Positions 41,328-52,577 of a DNA stretch of 64,000 bases are shown piece by piece. Each line of letters starts with the position of its first letter. Position 1 is the stretch's first letter. The stretch is taken from contig JAWZYV010012536.1 in assembly GCA_038373885.1 (NCBI GenBank), positions 144,231 through 208,230 on the forward strand, written 5' to 3'. The position numbers and the translations under genes are program-made. Under the pieces are notes generated by a model. The model worked only from the letters and a program-made list of their open reading frames with translations, ran no database searches and had not been told where the DNA came from. Origin of the DNA: Cheiracanthium punctorium (lineage: Eukaryota > Arthropoda > Arachnida > Araneae > Cheiracanthiidae).

Positions 41328-42145
41328 ACAAAATCTGAAACACTTTCAGATTTTAAATACGCACTAAAGTGCCATATATTAAAAGTGTATCATAACCCAT
41401 GGGTCTTCCCTATTTTCTTTCTTTATTCCATTAGGTTGGAAAGTATATCATTATTCATGAGTTTGATTAAACACAATTAAAATTGATATTTCTAACATCC
41501 TTTTTCTGGATGTAATACATTGGAAATAGATGGGAAAAAGCTGCGCAGAAAAATACACAATTCGAACTGAAGTAAAGTTCTAAAAATTTATTCAGGTGTA
41601 TTCATAATCCAAGTATCAGACGATAAAATGGCGATATATTGCGCCAAGCGCTAGAATCATATATTCTCAAAATCGCGTATGAACCATTTTATTTTTCGCC
41701 AAATTAAAAAGTTGCACATGGAAACGGCACAGAAAAATAGGGACGACAGAAATTATGATACGTTTTTAATACATAGCACTTTAGTGTATATTTAATATTC
41801 GAAAGTGTGTCTCAGATTTTCTTCTCTCTCTCTATCTCTCTCTTTTTTCCCCACAGAATTTGTCACATACAAGAAAATGCCTTAACAGAACATTCTCAGC
41901 TATTAAGTTTTAGCCACATTTTCTGAAAATGAGAAATCAAAAATTTCTTTTTTGACCACTTTACTATTAGAGGTATGCCAGGTATCCATACAAAAAAAAA
42001 AAAAATAAAATAAATAAATACGCACTAAAGTGCTATATATTAAAAGCGCATCATAATTTCTGCGTCGTCCCTATTTTTCTTCCTTATTCCATTAAATTGG
42101 AAAGTTTATCATTATTCATGAGTGTGCTGTATTTTTCTTCTACAA
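41328..42145. repeat. Three truncated R2 copies
   Basis: 5' pieces of R2 lie at 41328-41465 (plus), 41690-41822 (minus) and 42012-42145 (plus). Each has CTATATATTAAAA and GGGACGAC/GTCGTCCC-type text, and two begin with AATCTGAAACACTTTCAGAT-like palindromic text. A (CT)n and poly-A tracts lie between them. Together with 7530 and 39591 this shows a high-copy family. Confidence 0.6.
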
Positions 42146-43854
42146 GATCGCGTAGACAAAAATCTAGGCTTGAGCGAAATAGCACCCCCGTGGTTGAAAA
42201 AAAAAAAAAAAAAAAAAGAAAGAAAGAAAGAAAAAATCAGTATCTATAACCAGTGGGGGAAAATTATGTTTGAATGCTTTTCAAGAAATGAACAAATCAA
42301 ACGATTTTAAGTGAAAATTCACGCGAGGGTATCTACCTCTAGGGGGTTATGCCTTGCACGGTCGACTTTTAAAGGGTTTCTGACGTATTCAGGTTATATC
42401 TGGAGAAAACCGGCCAAAACTACAGACAGTTGCTGGGCGCAAAATTATGCTGTAATTGTGTATATATAATACACTTGCAGAAGGTGGGTGAAACAAGGCA
42501 AAACTTCCTAAAATTTGTTCAAAGTCTTACAGTTTAATTCGTGTTTGTTGGTTAGACTTCACGCGTCCCCCCCCCCAAAAAAAAAAAAAACGATTTCTTT
42601 ATAGATCGCTTTAGAGAAGGTAAACAGCACTAAATAATAGTTGGACAAAATTTCGCAAAATTATGTCATTCCGATATCAAAGCCCATATAGGAAATATAT
42701 ATTATATATTTCTTTTAAGGGCTGAGCTTTGTATTAGGTTAGGTGAATTTTTTTTTAATCATTAAATTTTAGCGAGTTTGAGCGAGAACTTTCAAAACTG
42801 GATTAAACTAAATAATGGTTGGAGAAACTTATACATAAAATATATATTTAAATTCTCTTATGGGGGTGTCAACTTCATATATACAATTGAATCTCGATAT
42901 CTCGACTTAGTTTATCCCGATTTTCCGACTACCTCGAAATTGTTTTACAGCCCCAAATTGGCGCAATGTAATTTAACAGAATTTTTTTCTCACTGTCTCG
43001 AATATACAAATCTATCACTCTGCTTATCTCGATTTTTACAGTTACTTAGAAAGTTGCAAGTCGTGTGTACTTGCCGGGAGACGTCTTTAATGCTTTGTAT
43101 AAAAATAATAAGTATAACATGAAATCGAAACTAAAAAATGTAATTGTGAAAAATTATCTAGTAACCCAATCCGATTGCTTCCATTTTTATTTCTTTATTT
43201 AAACTTTTCTTTTTGATATACGTTATCACTTGCTCAAGGATTATCCATATTACGGAAGTTTTGCAGTTTTATAAGATGTATATATATATATATATATACA
43301 TATACCTAATGGAAATTAATTAATAAAAGTTACTTCAGTCTTACTTAGAAACATCTGAAATATGTTTAAATGTCCGTAAATTCGTTTCCCTAGTCATTCA
43401 GTGAAGTATTTCGTGTGTGCGGGAAAGTGGCGGTCCCCCTATATCGGCTGGTTTATTCCGAACCCAGGAAATAGCGAACTAGCAAAGGGTCTTTTACACC
43501 CCCATTCTTCGCGGCGAAATAATACCTAAATCAACCAGGACAAGCTCGAAAATCTTATTTCTATAACTTATATGCCATTGTTTATTTTGTGGAGTTGTTA
43601 AACATTTGAAATTATACCGTTTTGAATGTCGTATTATTTCTGGTTATAATATATACACTATTCTTCATCTGTCTATTTTGCCAATTTTCAACAGAATTCG
43701 ATCGAGCGTTTAACGCGACCTCTAAATATTATTCGATTAAACTGAAAATTTGAATACATTATATTTATCAATAGTGTAAAAAATTTGAAGGATTGAGAAC
43801 AAAGCAATTCCAAAAAGTAATTTTTTGAAGCACCCTAAAGATATATATATGTTA
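42146..43854. other. Unassigned AT-rich sequence
   Basis: No gene recognised. Poly-A runs at 42198 and 42578. TTGAATCTCGATATCTCGAC at about 42887 and TTATCTCGATTTTTACAG at 43025 resemble pogo-type subterminal text without defined ends. A (TA)n run lies at 43278-43298. The 42778-43122 frame is likely chance. Confidence 0.45.
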
Positions 43855-44914
43855 CAGTGAAAACCCGAAATCAGTCAAAACTCGAATTAACTAGGGAAAA
43901 CGCGTTCTGACTGAGTGCGTTAGGGAAAACCCGAATTAACTAGGCAAAACGCGTACTGACTGACAGCGCTAGGCAAAACCCGAATTAACTAGGGAAAACC
44001 CGTTTTATTCGAGTAGCGGTAGCACGTTTTCGAGGGGCCCCTACAGCGGACGCATATTTTCCAGGGGGCCCCCTAAAGCGATAGCTAGACCCACTGATTT
44101 TTTTCGGGTCTCGCAAAGAGCCAGTGTTAGCATATTTTCGAAGGGGGGGGCCCTTACAGTAGTGGCCGAACCCCATGTTTTCCCATGTGAATTCAGGAAT
44201 GTTAATGCTTTATCCACTAAAAATTGGATCTTGCTCCCCCTTCGAAAATATGCTATTGCTGGCCCTTTGCGAGCTCAAAAAACCTCACTGTGTCCAGCCA
44301 CCGCTGTAGGGGGCCCCTCGAAAATATACTAACGCTGGCCCTCTGTGAGACCCAAAAAAACATCAGTGGGTCCGGCCATCACTTCAGGGGGCCCCCTCGA
44401 AAATTTGCTTACGCTGTCCCTTTGCGAGACCCAAAAAAACATCAGTGAGTCCGGCCCCCACTGTAGGGTCCCCCTGGAAAATATGCTAACGCTGGCCCCC
44501 TGCGAGACCCAAAGAAACCTCACTGTGTCCAGCCACCGCTGTAGGGCCCCCCCTCAAAAATATACTAACGCTGGCCCTCTGTGAGACCCAAAAAAACATC
44601 AGTGGGTCCGGCCACCGATGTAGGGGGCCCCCCCGGAAAATATGCTAACGCTGGTCCTTTGCGAGACCCGAAAAACATTACTACGTCCGGCTATCCGGGG
44701 CCCCCTGGAAAATGTGCCTCCGCTGTAGGGGCCCCTCGAAAACGTGCTACCGCTACTCGAATAAAACGGGTTTTCTCTAGGTAATTCGGGTTTTGCCTAG
44801 CGCTGTCAGTCAGAACGCGTTTTGCCTAGTTAATTCGGGTTTTCCCTAACGCACTCAGTCAGAACGCGTTTTCCCTAGTTAATTCGGGTTTTGACTGATT
44901 TCGGGTTTTCACTG
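43855..44914. mobile_element. Foldback pogo-like element, 1060 bp
   Basis: Ends CAGTGAAAACCCGAAATCAG at both sides (inverted), with TA outside (43853-43854 and 44915-44916). The arms stay inverted-complementary for at least 200 bases: repeated AATTAACTAGGGAAAACSCG units, then GAGTAGCGGTAGCACGTTTT, then GGGGCCCCTACAGCGGA. The interior is a tandem array. CAGTG ends and TA suggest a pogo-group non-autonomous element. It is much GC-richer than its flanks. The short frames on both strands (43985-44784) are products of the repeat. Confidence 0.8.
44241..44720 (+). repeat. 78-bp tandem repeats inside the foldback
   Basis: Unit marker GAAAATATRCTAACGCTGGCC recurs at about 44245, 44321, 44400, 44478, 44557 and 44637 (periods 76-80). 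Each unit continues GCGAGACCCAAAAAAACATC, GTCCGGCCACC and CTGTAGGGGGCCCC. A reversed unit is visible in the left arm near 44040-44160. Confidence 0.85.
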
Positions 44915-44916
44915 TA

Positions 44917-45600
44917 ACATATATATATATATATAATTAAAACACAGACCTACCTCGCATGAAAAAAATATATATATAACGGAACCAACCGATCAAATAA
45001 ACAGAACATTTCAGTTCCTGTCTCTTTCTCTCTTTCCCCTCCAATTTATCCCTATTCATTGATGAAAATTTTTTTTACACAGCCCCAGCGCAAAAGACTA
45101 ATCAACTTAAATTCTGACTTTTTTTTTACACATTTCAAACCCTTAACAGTCAAATAAACAGTCATTATAAGTTTTAATTAAAATGCATGGGTGTTTTATT
45201 TTGTCAAGAACACAGATGTGATAAAGATTGCTTTAAAAAAAATGCCTAACTGTCAAAATGTGATTTGCTTTAAACTAAATCTTTTATGCAATTGAAGCGC
45301 TAAGATAGCAGTTTACATTTTGATAATTAGATAAGCTAATTAGACTTACCCCTGAATTCTTCACTTAATAAAGAAACCCCAACTAAACAGTCTTTTATTT
45401 CATATTATGTATACTTAAACGTATTGGCAGACATTTCTACAAAATCTGTGCTGTCGGGCATTCAAGAACTTTGCTCCTATGGCTCTGGTTTACGCTGTCC
45501 TGCGTATGCTCGTGACGCATGCATAAATAGAATGATGAAAAATTTCAAACATCATTGATTCTGAGCCACTATAAAACGTTTTGTTCAATCCTAAATACAT
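44917..45600. other. Unassigned AT-rich sequence
   Basis: Microsatellite (TA)n to 44936, then AT-rich text without recognised genes or TIRs. Confidence 0.5.
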
Positions 45601-45765
45601 ATTTTTAATAAACAAAACCCAAGCAACTAAACTGTTTAACCAAATAGGGTTTGTGGATTTGTAAATATCAAGTTTTGATTTTTTAAGTAGTTCTTTTTAC
45701 AATTTTTGCTATATATTTTTGAGTATGTAGTTTTTGATTTCTCATACACACAATTTTTTTTAACT

Positions 45766-45894
45766 GGTCGTATAAGAAGTAATGTAATATAACCTAAATA
45801 AAATAAGATCATATGGTACATAATCTTCTTTTTTCACACATTCGCTAGAGTAAGGATTATCGGGTTCGTCATAGTATTTGAATGCAAGTCCAGG
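45766..45894 (-). CDS. Candidate terminal exon, unknown protein
   Basis: On the minus strand a strong acceptor, TTCTTTTTTTCAATTACAG, ends at 45895. It opens a 43-codon frame (first full codon after one or two bases) PGLAFKYYDEPDNPYSSECV, then KKEDYVPYDLILFRL and on to SYTTS before TAA. The first 90 bases are noticeably less AT-rich than the surroundings, with a hydrophilic, Tyr/Asp/Pro-rich product. I do not recognise the protein. No donor of good quality follows, so it would be a last exon. The upstream exons are not visible. It may be a decayed or captured exon. Confidence 0.3.
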
Positions 45895-45997
45895 CTGTAA
45901 TTGAAAAAAAGAATAATAAGTTGCATTGAAAAATAAAATTAAAAAAGAATATAGATTTATAATACTTATATTTTAGTATTATCTATAAATTTTAAGG

Positions 45998-46215
45998 TTC
46001 TTCACCATGGCCGAACGGATAAGACAATGAAAATGTAGATGGCCGAAGTGTGAAAGTCCCGATTTCGAGCCTACGGTCGGCTATCGATCTAATGCCCTGG
46101 AGTTTTGGGCGGTTTTCTGCGGATATAACGTGAATACGCAATACATCCATTTAAAAAATCCTCCTCTGAAGGCACATTCCTTGTAAGCGATGCCCCTCTT
46201 GTAGGTTAGCCATGA
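45998..46215 (+). repeat. tRNA-derived SINE, second type
   Basis: The head CATGGCCGAACGGATAAGAC resembles a tRNA-Ser/Leu A box. GATTTCGAGCCTACGG, about 55 bases on, stands in for the B box. The body has CGGTTTTCTGCGGATATAAC, ATACGCAATACATCCA and TCCTCCTCTGAAGGCACATT. The body layout resembles the SINEs at 4830 and 24575 but the head differs. Confidence 0.55.
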
Positions 46216-46865
46216 AACACAGCACCAAAACTCATAAATTTTACGACATTAGTATTAACTCAAAAATTGAATAAAAATAATGTATAATAAGTATATCTAT
46301 TTGTCTAATTAATAATTTATCTAACATTAGGAATTTTTTACAGCGATCTAAGATAGATGTTTCAATAGATGGACGATTCTTGATACCTATTTTAAATCTG
46401 TTTTTGATGAGTTTATCGAAAGGATAATTCTAAAACAATAGTTATAGTCACTCATCCAGGAGCTGTAAATAACTTTGTAGCGAACATTCGGATTTGTGAC
46501 GTAATTCAAAACGTATGCTAGGATGTAAATATTTGGTCGGAAGAATCTGCATCTAAAGCTCTACCGTGCCTTGCAGAGTACCAACATGCGTTAGCACGTT
46601 GTGGTAAACGTCAATTTGATGTCACACATCAAATTGACGTTCGCTTAAACGAACGTGGCAGAATAGAGACGAAAATCTCAATTTATTTCTGCGATTCATT
46701 GACTTCTGCCCTTCTTATTCCAACAAAATGATAGCTTTTTGAACTGTTTTGGTTTATGTTTATCTTTTAATCACAAACTGTAATTGACACAAAAAAATTT
46801 TGCCTAGCGCGTGTAAGCAAAGTCAGCAGATCGGGTGGGGAAAAAATGAACAAAATTCGCCAAAT
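46216..46865. other. Unassigned sequence with a perfect hairpin
   Basis: AT-rich text without genes. At 46607-46641 a perfect 16-bp inverted repeat AACGTCAATTTGATGT with a 3-base loop occurs, followed by GTTCGCTTAAACGAACG, a second small palindrome. No element ends were recognised around it. Confidence 0.55.
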
Positions 46866-47013
46866 ATTGTAAGCAGTGGCGTAGCCAAAGGGGGGATAGG
46901 GGGTCACAACCCACCCGACCCCTATGAGAAATTTTTGTCATAAGAAATCTATATTCTTCATTCCCTCATCACACACGCGTATCATGCTGATATCCCAATG
47001 ATGGGGCCGCATA

Positions 47014-48518
47014 CACTCATGTCCATAAATTAAGGATAATTCAGAATCACACAGAAATTGATCTCTAAAATAAAAATTTCACCTGTGGAATGATCACACA
47101 CATCTTGAAGAAGAATATGCAAATTACAGGAAACCACCAGATGCCGTGGATGGTACGTCACAATGACGAGAGTGTAAGAGAGGGGTATATAAGGAATGGT
47201 GGCAAAGAAGTAAAATTGTTCACAAGCGCTGTGAAAGCCTTTCAGTGCAAAAACCGCATAGTTATGGCACAAAGGAGGCATTTGGATGATGTTTTACGTG
47301 GCAGAATTATCGGACGACTGGAATGTGGACGAACCCAGCTGGAAGTATCCGAGGAACTTGGAATCGCCCAGAGTGTCATCTTCAGGCTTTGGCAACGATT
47401 CCAAGATGATGGTAATGTGAGTAGACGTTACAGCACAGGTCGCCCTCGAGTTACAACGCCGAATGAGGACCGCTATTTGGCAGTTACTGCCAAAAGAAAC
47501 AGACGGAGTACAGCATCAGACCTGTCTCGTCAGCTCTCTTCAGCTACCGGTACAACTGTTTCAAGGCAGACCGTGTACAGACGCTTAGGGCACATTGGTC
47601 TATATGCTCGTAGGCCTGTCAGATGTGTTCCACTTACCGCAACTCACTGTCGCCTGCGATTAACCTGGAGTAGAGAGCATGCATTGTGGACACCGCAAAA
47701 GTGGTCTTGTGTGATGTTTTCCGACGAGTCCAGGCTTAGTTTGGAGTCTGATTCTCGCCGGACATTCATCTGGAGAGCGCCAGGTACCCGTTACCACCAA
47801 GAGAACACCATTGAAAGACACCGTTACGGTGGTGCAGGATGGCTCGTTTGGGGAGGAATTATTCTTGGTTCCAGAACTGACCTGCATGTTCAGAGTGTAA
47901 CGATGACAGGTCACATCTATCGGGATGTCATTCTGGAACAACATGTACGTTTGTTTCGGGGCGCCATGGGTGCTGAATTAATGTTTATGGATGACAACGC
48001 CCGTCCTCACCGTGCAAACATTGTAGACGAATGCCTTCAATCGGAGGATATCACCCGTATGCATTGGCCAGCATACTCACCGGACTTGAATCCAATAGAG
48101 CATGTGTGGGATATGCTTGGCCGACAAATTGCAGCCCGTCAACCCCCTCCCACCTGTCTACCGGAACTTCGGAGTGCATTGCTTGATGAGTGGTGTAATA
48201 TTCCCCAAGATCAGATTGATCATTTGATACTCAGCATGCCTAGGCGTTGTCAGGCCTGTATTGCATCGTCCGGGAGACATACTCCGTATTAACCATCCTA
48301 CTAACCATGTTATACTGTTTTTTGTAAATAGGTTCTTTTTTGAAATTTGGTCAAGGGAGTAAAACTTGCAATTTTTATTAATTATGTCAAACATATAGCA
48401 TCTTTTTTGCTCTTTACTTTTTGTTTAATAAATAGACTTTACAAATAAGTCAGATTTGTTTTGATTCTTTCTCTTTCTTTGTCTGAACTTCATTATCCTT
48501 AATTTATGGACATGAGTG
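47014..48518 (+). mobile_element. Tc1-like transposon, apparently intact
   Basis: 1505 bp with perfect 27-bp inverted repeats beginning CACTCATGTCCATAAATT, flanked by TA (47012-47013 and 48519-48520). It contains one complete transposase frame. It is inserted in a hAT MITE. Perfect ends and an open frame indicate a young, possibly active copy. Confidence 0.95.
47264..48292 (+). CDS. Tc1-like transposase (DD34E)
   Basis: 342 residues from the ATG at 47264 (MAQRRHLDDVLRGRIIGRLE). An in-frame ATG at 47090 extends it by 58 codons, but homology and usual Tc1 length (about 340) favour 47264. Residues 1-60 form the first helix-turn-helix, ending in the GRPRVT linker. A second HTH runs through DLSRQLSSATGTTVSRQTVY. 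The catalytic triad is D154 (FSDESRLSL), D244 (FMDDNARPH) and E279 (SPDLNPIEHVWD), with 34 residues between the last two. It cuts the element out and pastes it at TA sites. No stop or frame change is present. Close relatives are known from spiders and other arthropods. Confidence 0.95.
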   Translation: MAQRRHLDDVLRGRIIGRLECGRTQLEVSEELGIAQSVIFRLWQRFQDDGNVSRRYSTGRPRVTTPNEDRYLAVTAKRNRRSTASDLSRQLSSATGTTVSRQTVYRRLGHIGLYARRPVRCVPLTATHCRLRLTWSREHALWTPQKWSCVMFSDESRLSLESDSRRTFIWRAPGTRYHQENTIERHRYGGAGWLVWGGIILGSRTDLHVQSVTMTGHIYRDVILEQHVRLFRGAMGAELMFMDDNARPHRANIVDECLQSEDITRMHWPAYSPDLNPIEHVWDMLGRQIAARQPPPTCLPELRSALLDEWCNIPQDQIDHLILSMPRRCQACIASSGRHTPY

Positions 48519-48586
48519 TATATATGTGAGTTGCAGTAATCGTAACTCCCCCATGAAAAATTTCTGGCTACGCCACTGATTGTAAG

Positions 48587-50535
48587 AGATTTGCTCAATC
48601 CCTATTTCCCTTATAAACATCACTGTCTTAGCTTAGTGTGTATTAAAAACAGTTATGCCCGTTCACCTTTTTCTAAGATGCTTAGGGGGTTAGCAATATA
48701 CAGATACAGGGTAGTTAAAGTTATCCTGTATAGGCCTACGTAGAGGCCGTTCAGGTGTTCGTATTTGGTTCAATCTCCGTAAATAAGTTACATGGACCAT
48801 GGAAAAAAGAAATCTGTAAAAAATAGTCCAAATTTCGACAAATAGATGGCACTTTCCACGTGCAAAGTGTAAATTTAATGAAAATTTGAAATGTTTTTAA
48901 AAGGCTAGAAATTAATGCCATATAATCATTCTTCACCATGCTTTTAGAACAGAAAAATCGATTTTTAGTGATTAAGTTGTTTTATCAGAGCTGCATTAAT
49001 TTATTAACAACACTGCGGTAATATCGTCATTTGAAGAGCTTACGAAAAAGGCCTATGCAAAGTTGGAGCATTTTAAAAAGGGCAATAGCCGATGCCATAT
49101 AAAAATCAAGCTAAAAAAAAATCAGAACTGCAGTAATTTTTGAACTGTACTCCAAGAATATCGACGCTTGAATGACACAGGCCCTTTTCGTAAGCTTTTC
49201 CTACAAAGTCTTTCCGAACAACTTCTCTGATTAATTTTTTGGTGAGTTTATCGTTTAGGATTGTAACAGAAATAAACAAATTTTTTCTAAATGTCAAATC
49301 GTTATCTCGTATATGTAAAAAAAATGATAACCGGTTTGTTTTGTTTTTTTTGGGGGGGGGGTGTGTCTCATTGGCATAATTCAGCATTTGGCATTACTGC
49401 ACATATTTTAGAGCACAAGTAGCATCAGTATTTTCTAATACCTCTTCATAAGTTAATCACAAAGTTTGTCAATTAATTCGACTGCCGAATCAACATTATT
49501 TATATAAGGCTTTTATTCATTAGTTCAATGAAGGTAGCAAGAGGTAGGGAAAAAAGGCTCTGATTTTTAGCACTTCGTGCAATCCAGAGTTTTTTCTTTT
49601 CAATTATAAAACTGGAGATCTTTAAATCTAAAATAACCCTTAAAAGTCGGCCGAACGAGCTAGTTACTACTAGTTAACTGACTGTGATACCCTCTAAACT
49701 GTACTTACTAGTAAATCCTGGCACATCAAATTTTCCCGACAGGGACAAGACCGGAAATAAGTGGGATTAGGATGATCTACAGCAGGTCTACTACAATGAT
49801 CACCTGTAAAACATGAATTTGTTAAGAAATATTACGGAGTTCCCATAGGCTAAAATACAAGTAATCGATAAGAAGCATAAAACGTCTTTCTAAGAAATTT
49901 TCATAAGTTGTGTTGTAATGGGTACTTAGAACAAGAAAGAAAAATAAAGCAAAATGTTGGATTATAGAATATTTTTGAACACGATCGTATATGAGTTTAA
50001 CTTAGTGGTGCATGCAAGGATTAGCTTTACTCCTCCTCTATAAAACAGAACATTATTTTTGGGTGGCATTTTGCTATGTAGTACTCTTAGTTTGTTTAGG
50101 TTAAATAAGTCTTTTACTTTCTTGTACAAAGTAAGAAACGTACTGTAATTGCTCAAAATACGCTGAGCTTACATTAACATAATCAACCTCATCGCTGTAA
50201 ACGACAGTAAAGACTCCCTTTCTGTGGACACTATTTCTTTTCCGCATGCTGATTGACATTTTTTTGCATTGCTCTTATGCAAGAGCTTTGAAATTCAAAT
50301 TTCAATGGTAAGGCAGTCAAAGACTGATGTAGAGAAGGAACTCTAGTAACAGAGAAAGATACTGGACCTACTCTTCCGAGTACAACTTCGTGCAAGCCAA
50401 CACAACATCTAACGTATTGTGGCTCTGTCACGGAAGCGCCGTTTCAAGGTTTGCAGTACTCCAAGGACAACTGTGCGTGGAAGTGAAGATGATTCCGTCC
50501 TAACAAGACAACCAACATGGTAAGGATAAGTCAGC
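48587..50535. other. Unassigned sequence
   Basis: No recognised gene. Short frames (e.g. 49106-49387 minus) lack domains. A poly-T/poly-G tract lies at 49340-49360. Confidence 0.45.
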
Positions 50536-50539
50536 ACAC

Positions 50540-50790
50540 AGGCCTCGCAAGGCTGTTTGGGACGTGGCTGACGAGAAAGACAAGCTGCGCTGCTGACATT
50601 TTGGCTACGCTCTTTTGGTAACTAAGAGTCATGTGACCTAGAGGGTGTGCCTATCTCAGATTAAGATGGCCACACCTCCTAGGTCACATGACTCTTAGTT
50701 GGAAAAAGGGTGCGATCAAAATGTCACCACAGCAGCATGCTATTCTCGTCAGTCACTGTTTGGGAGCAGTGACACACTACAAGTTTAGTT
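50540..50790. mobile_element. Foldback MITE
   Basis: A near-perfect 30-bp stem: AACTAAGAGTCATGTGACCT (50620) against its complement ending at 50700, with a 20-base loop. Outside it the arms remain similar for about 80 bases (GCTGCGCTGCTGACATTTTG against CAAAATGTCACCACAGCAGC). The ends and duplication are not defined. Confidence 0.65.
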
Positions 50791-52100
50791 TCCGTCCGGG
50801 TACTTGCTGTACCGTCCCACGGCAATGTGTGGATATTGCTTTCTTAAGCTGCTATTTATATTCAACCTCATAGGCATAGCGTCGGAGGGAGGGAGGGGGG
50901 TCACAAAGGTCTACCCACCCCACCCCTCAACTTTGTCTCAAAATCTTTCGATTTTCAACATTTGTTTGGAAACTCGGAAGGTACTTCCATTCTCTGCTCT
51001 TAAGTTCCATATGTGCCTCCCAAAATTTTCATGCCTATGTTCATCCGTCTGTGAGGCTAATAAATGTTTTAGTTTTCAGTGCTTGGTGTTTTATAATTTA
51101 GAATTGGTCATGGTATATTTTAGAGTTGACAACTGCTCCTGAATATTATTAACCACTTTTTATAAACAGAAAATTTTTGCCTTCAATTATCTCAGAATTT
51201 TGAAGCTGAACGTGTGGGTTGATTTCCATTTTGAAAAAATATTTAAGAAAAATTTCTGTTTAGAAAATACGATAAGTTATATTCCGGAGCAGTTGGCAAC
51301 CCCTGAATGTTTTAGCGCAAAAGTACATATCGTTTAGTAGGACAGTTCCAGGAAGTAAACCCGGATACAGAAATGAAAGCATTTTTTTATTCCGTCTTAG
51401 CAACAATGAAAATTAATACGTTAGAACAGTGATTCAAGATATGTGGACTAAACATTATATATCCTCCCTTCTTTTGCATGCAACTCTCAACTGTAGCACT
51501 TGATGTAAAGTTAAAGCAAATTAGCAGTTTTCTTGTTTCTAAGACCCCAGAGTGTGAATATTCCAAAAGTATAAAGCCAAGATGTTGCTGACTTTAAAAG
51601 AATAGTGTAAAACATTTAAAATGGGCACACTGTGCTCACTCAAGTTGGGACAGTTCGAAGAAACTGCAGTTTATTTCGTCGCTTTTAACTATATTTAGAA
51701 GTATACTAATTTTGTCAAGGACTCGAAACATTTTAGTATATCTTTTCACAAGATGTGTAACGTACTACAATAAAAAATTAGCCTAAGTGTGAAAATGAAA
51801 CTCTATTTCCGAAGAAAATAAAAATAATTCTTCAAAGAGTTTCATTTTGAAATTTTTACATACATCCAACATAAGATTCATTCTTGTCGTAGTACTGCTT
51901 ATGAAGAGCTATCCTAAATATCTGAAGTCAATGACGGATTTCGCTTACTTTAGTTATGAATCGAATATAATTTTTTTTTTGTCCTTAAACGGGTGGTCAT
52001 AAAAGTTATTTAATGGCAGTCTATGAGCTAGACAGGTTCAAAGTGGGAGACTCAAATGCAGACCTTCTATCCTCCCCCGCCCCTCGTCCATATTAAAAAG
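50791..52100. other. Unassigned AT-rich sequence
   Basis: GGCATAGCGTCGGAGGGAGG at 50874 resembles an eroded hAT CAGTGGCGTAGC end with no partner. The remainder shows no gene, TIR or array. Confidence 0.4.
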
Positions 52101-52102
52101 TA

Positions 52103-52450
52103 TTACCCTCGACTACATTGATCTGGCCACATCAACAATTGGACAATTGAAAGACACAGTTTTTCGAGATCTATGGTTCCTTTATGACCTTCATCTGAGT
52201 TGTTCCCAAATATAAGTTCATCATTACTACAAAGTACAATTTCCATCACATGGTCGTACAAGTTAACATCCACGCACAAAGCCGGAAGTCGAACACGGGC
52301 CAAAGGATGGCAGTAGGGCGCGCTTGCCAGTACGCCGCATGGGCAGCAATCACATCGAGACTGGTCAGTTTCGATGGTGTAGGTCGTTTGCCATGGCAAA
52401 TGACTTTTAATCCCGCCCCCGAAACATAGAATGAATAACATGAATTGCAC
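52103..52450 (-). CDS. Unrecognised 115-codon ORF, Cys-rich
   Basis: Minus-strand frame MQFMLFILCFGGGIKSHLPW, then RCDCCPCGVLASAPYC, LPALCVDVNLYDHVMEIVLC, ending LLMWPDQCSRG. The first 20 residues could pass as a secretory signal. Codon composition is close to balanced, unlike neighbouring chance frames. A second minus-strand frame (52246-52452) overlaps it. An element-like GGGCCGTAGCTAGGAA lies just upstream (about 52500), so it may be inside a transposable element. No family recognised. Confidence 0.2.
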   Translation of the reverse strand: MQFMLFILCFGGGIKSHLPWQTTYTIETDQSRCDCCPCGVLASAPYCHPLARVRLPALCVDVNLYDHVMEIVLCSNDELIFGNNSDEGHKGTIDLEKLCLSIVQLLMWPDQCSRG

Positions 52451-52577
52451 ATTTTCGAAAATCTATCTCATAGAAATATTAAACCATTTCCAAAAGATGT
52501 TTCCTAGCTACGGCCCTTTCAATTTAAGCCAGTACTTTTCTTTAGAATATATTTTTTAAGCTGACAACTCCTTAATA

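Larger units (their letters stand above)
46874..48578. mobile_element. hAT-type MITE split by a Tc1-like element
   Basis: Ends CAGTGGCGTAGCCAAAGG and, in reverse complement, CAGTGGCGTAGCCAGAAA. Exact 8-bp flanks ATTGTAAG at 46866-46873 and 48579-48586. Without the Tc1-like insertion (47014-48518) the MITE is about 200 bp and resembles the one at 20129. Its internal facing blocks are GGGGTCACAAC and CCATGAAAAATTTC. Confidence 0.9.

Noticed and set aside
42880..43060. Possible pogo-type element (ATCTCGATATCTCGAC-like text)
   Set aside because: No matching pair of ends with TA flanks could be found.
43985..44784. Several overlapping 60-80 residue frames with GPPGKYA-like repeats on both strands
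   Set aside because: They are translations of the 78-bp GC-rich tandem units of the foldback element; frames change from unit to unit and appear on both strands.
47660..47944. Minus-strand frame opposite the Tc1-like transposase
   Set aside because: Antisense shadow; the plus-strand frame has all catalytic motifs.
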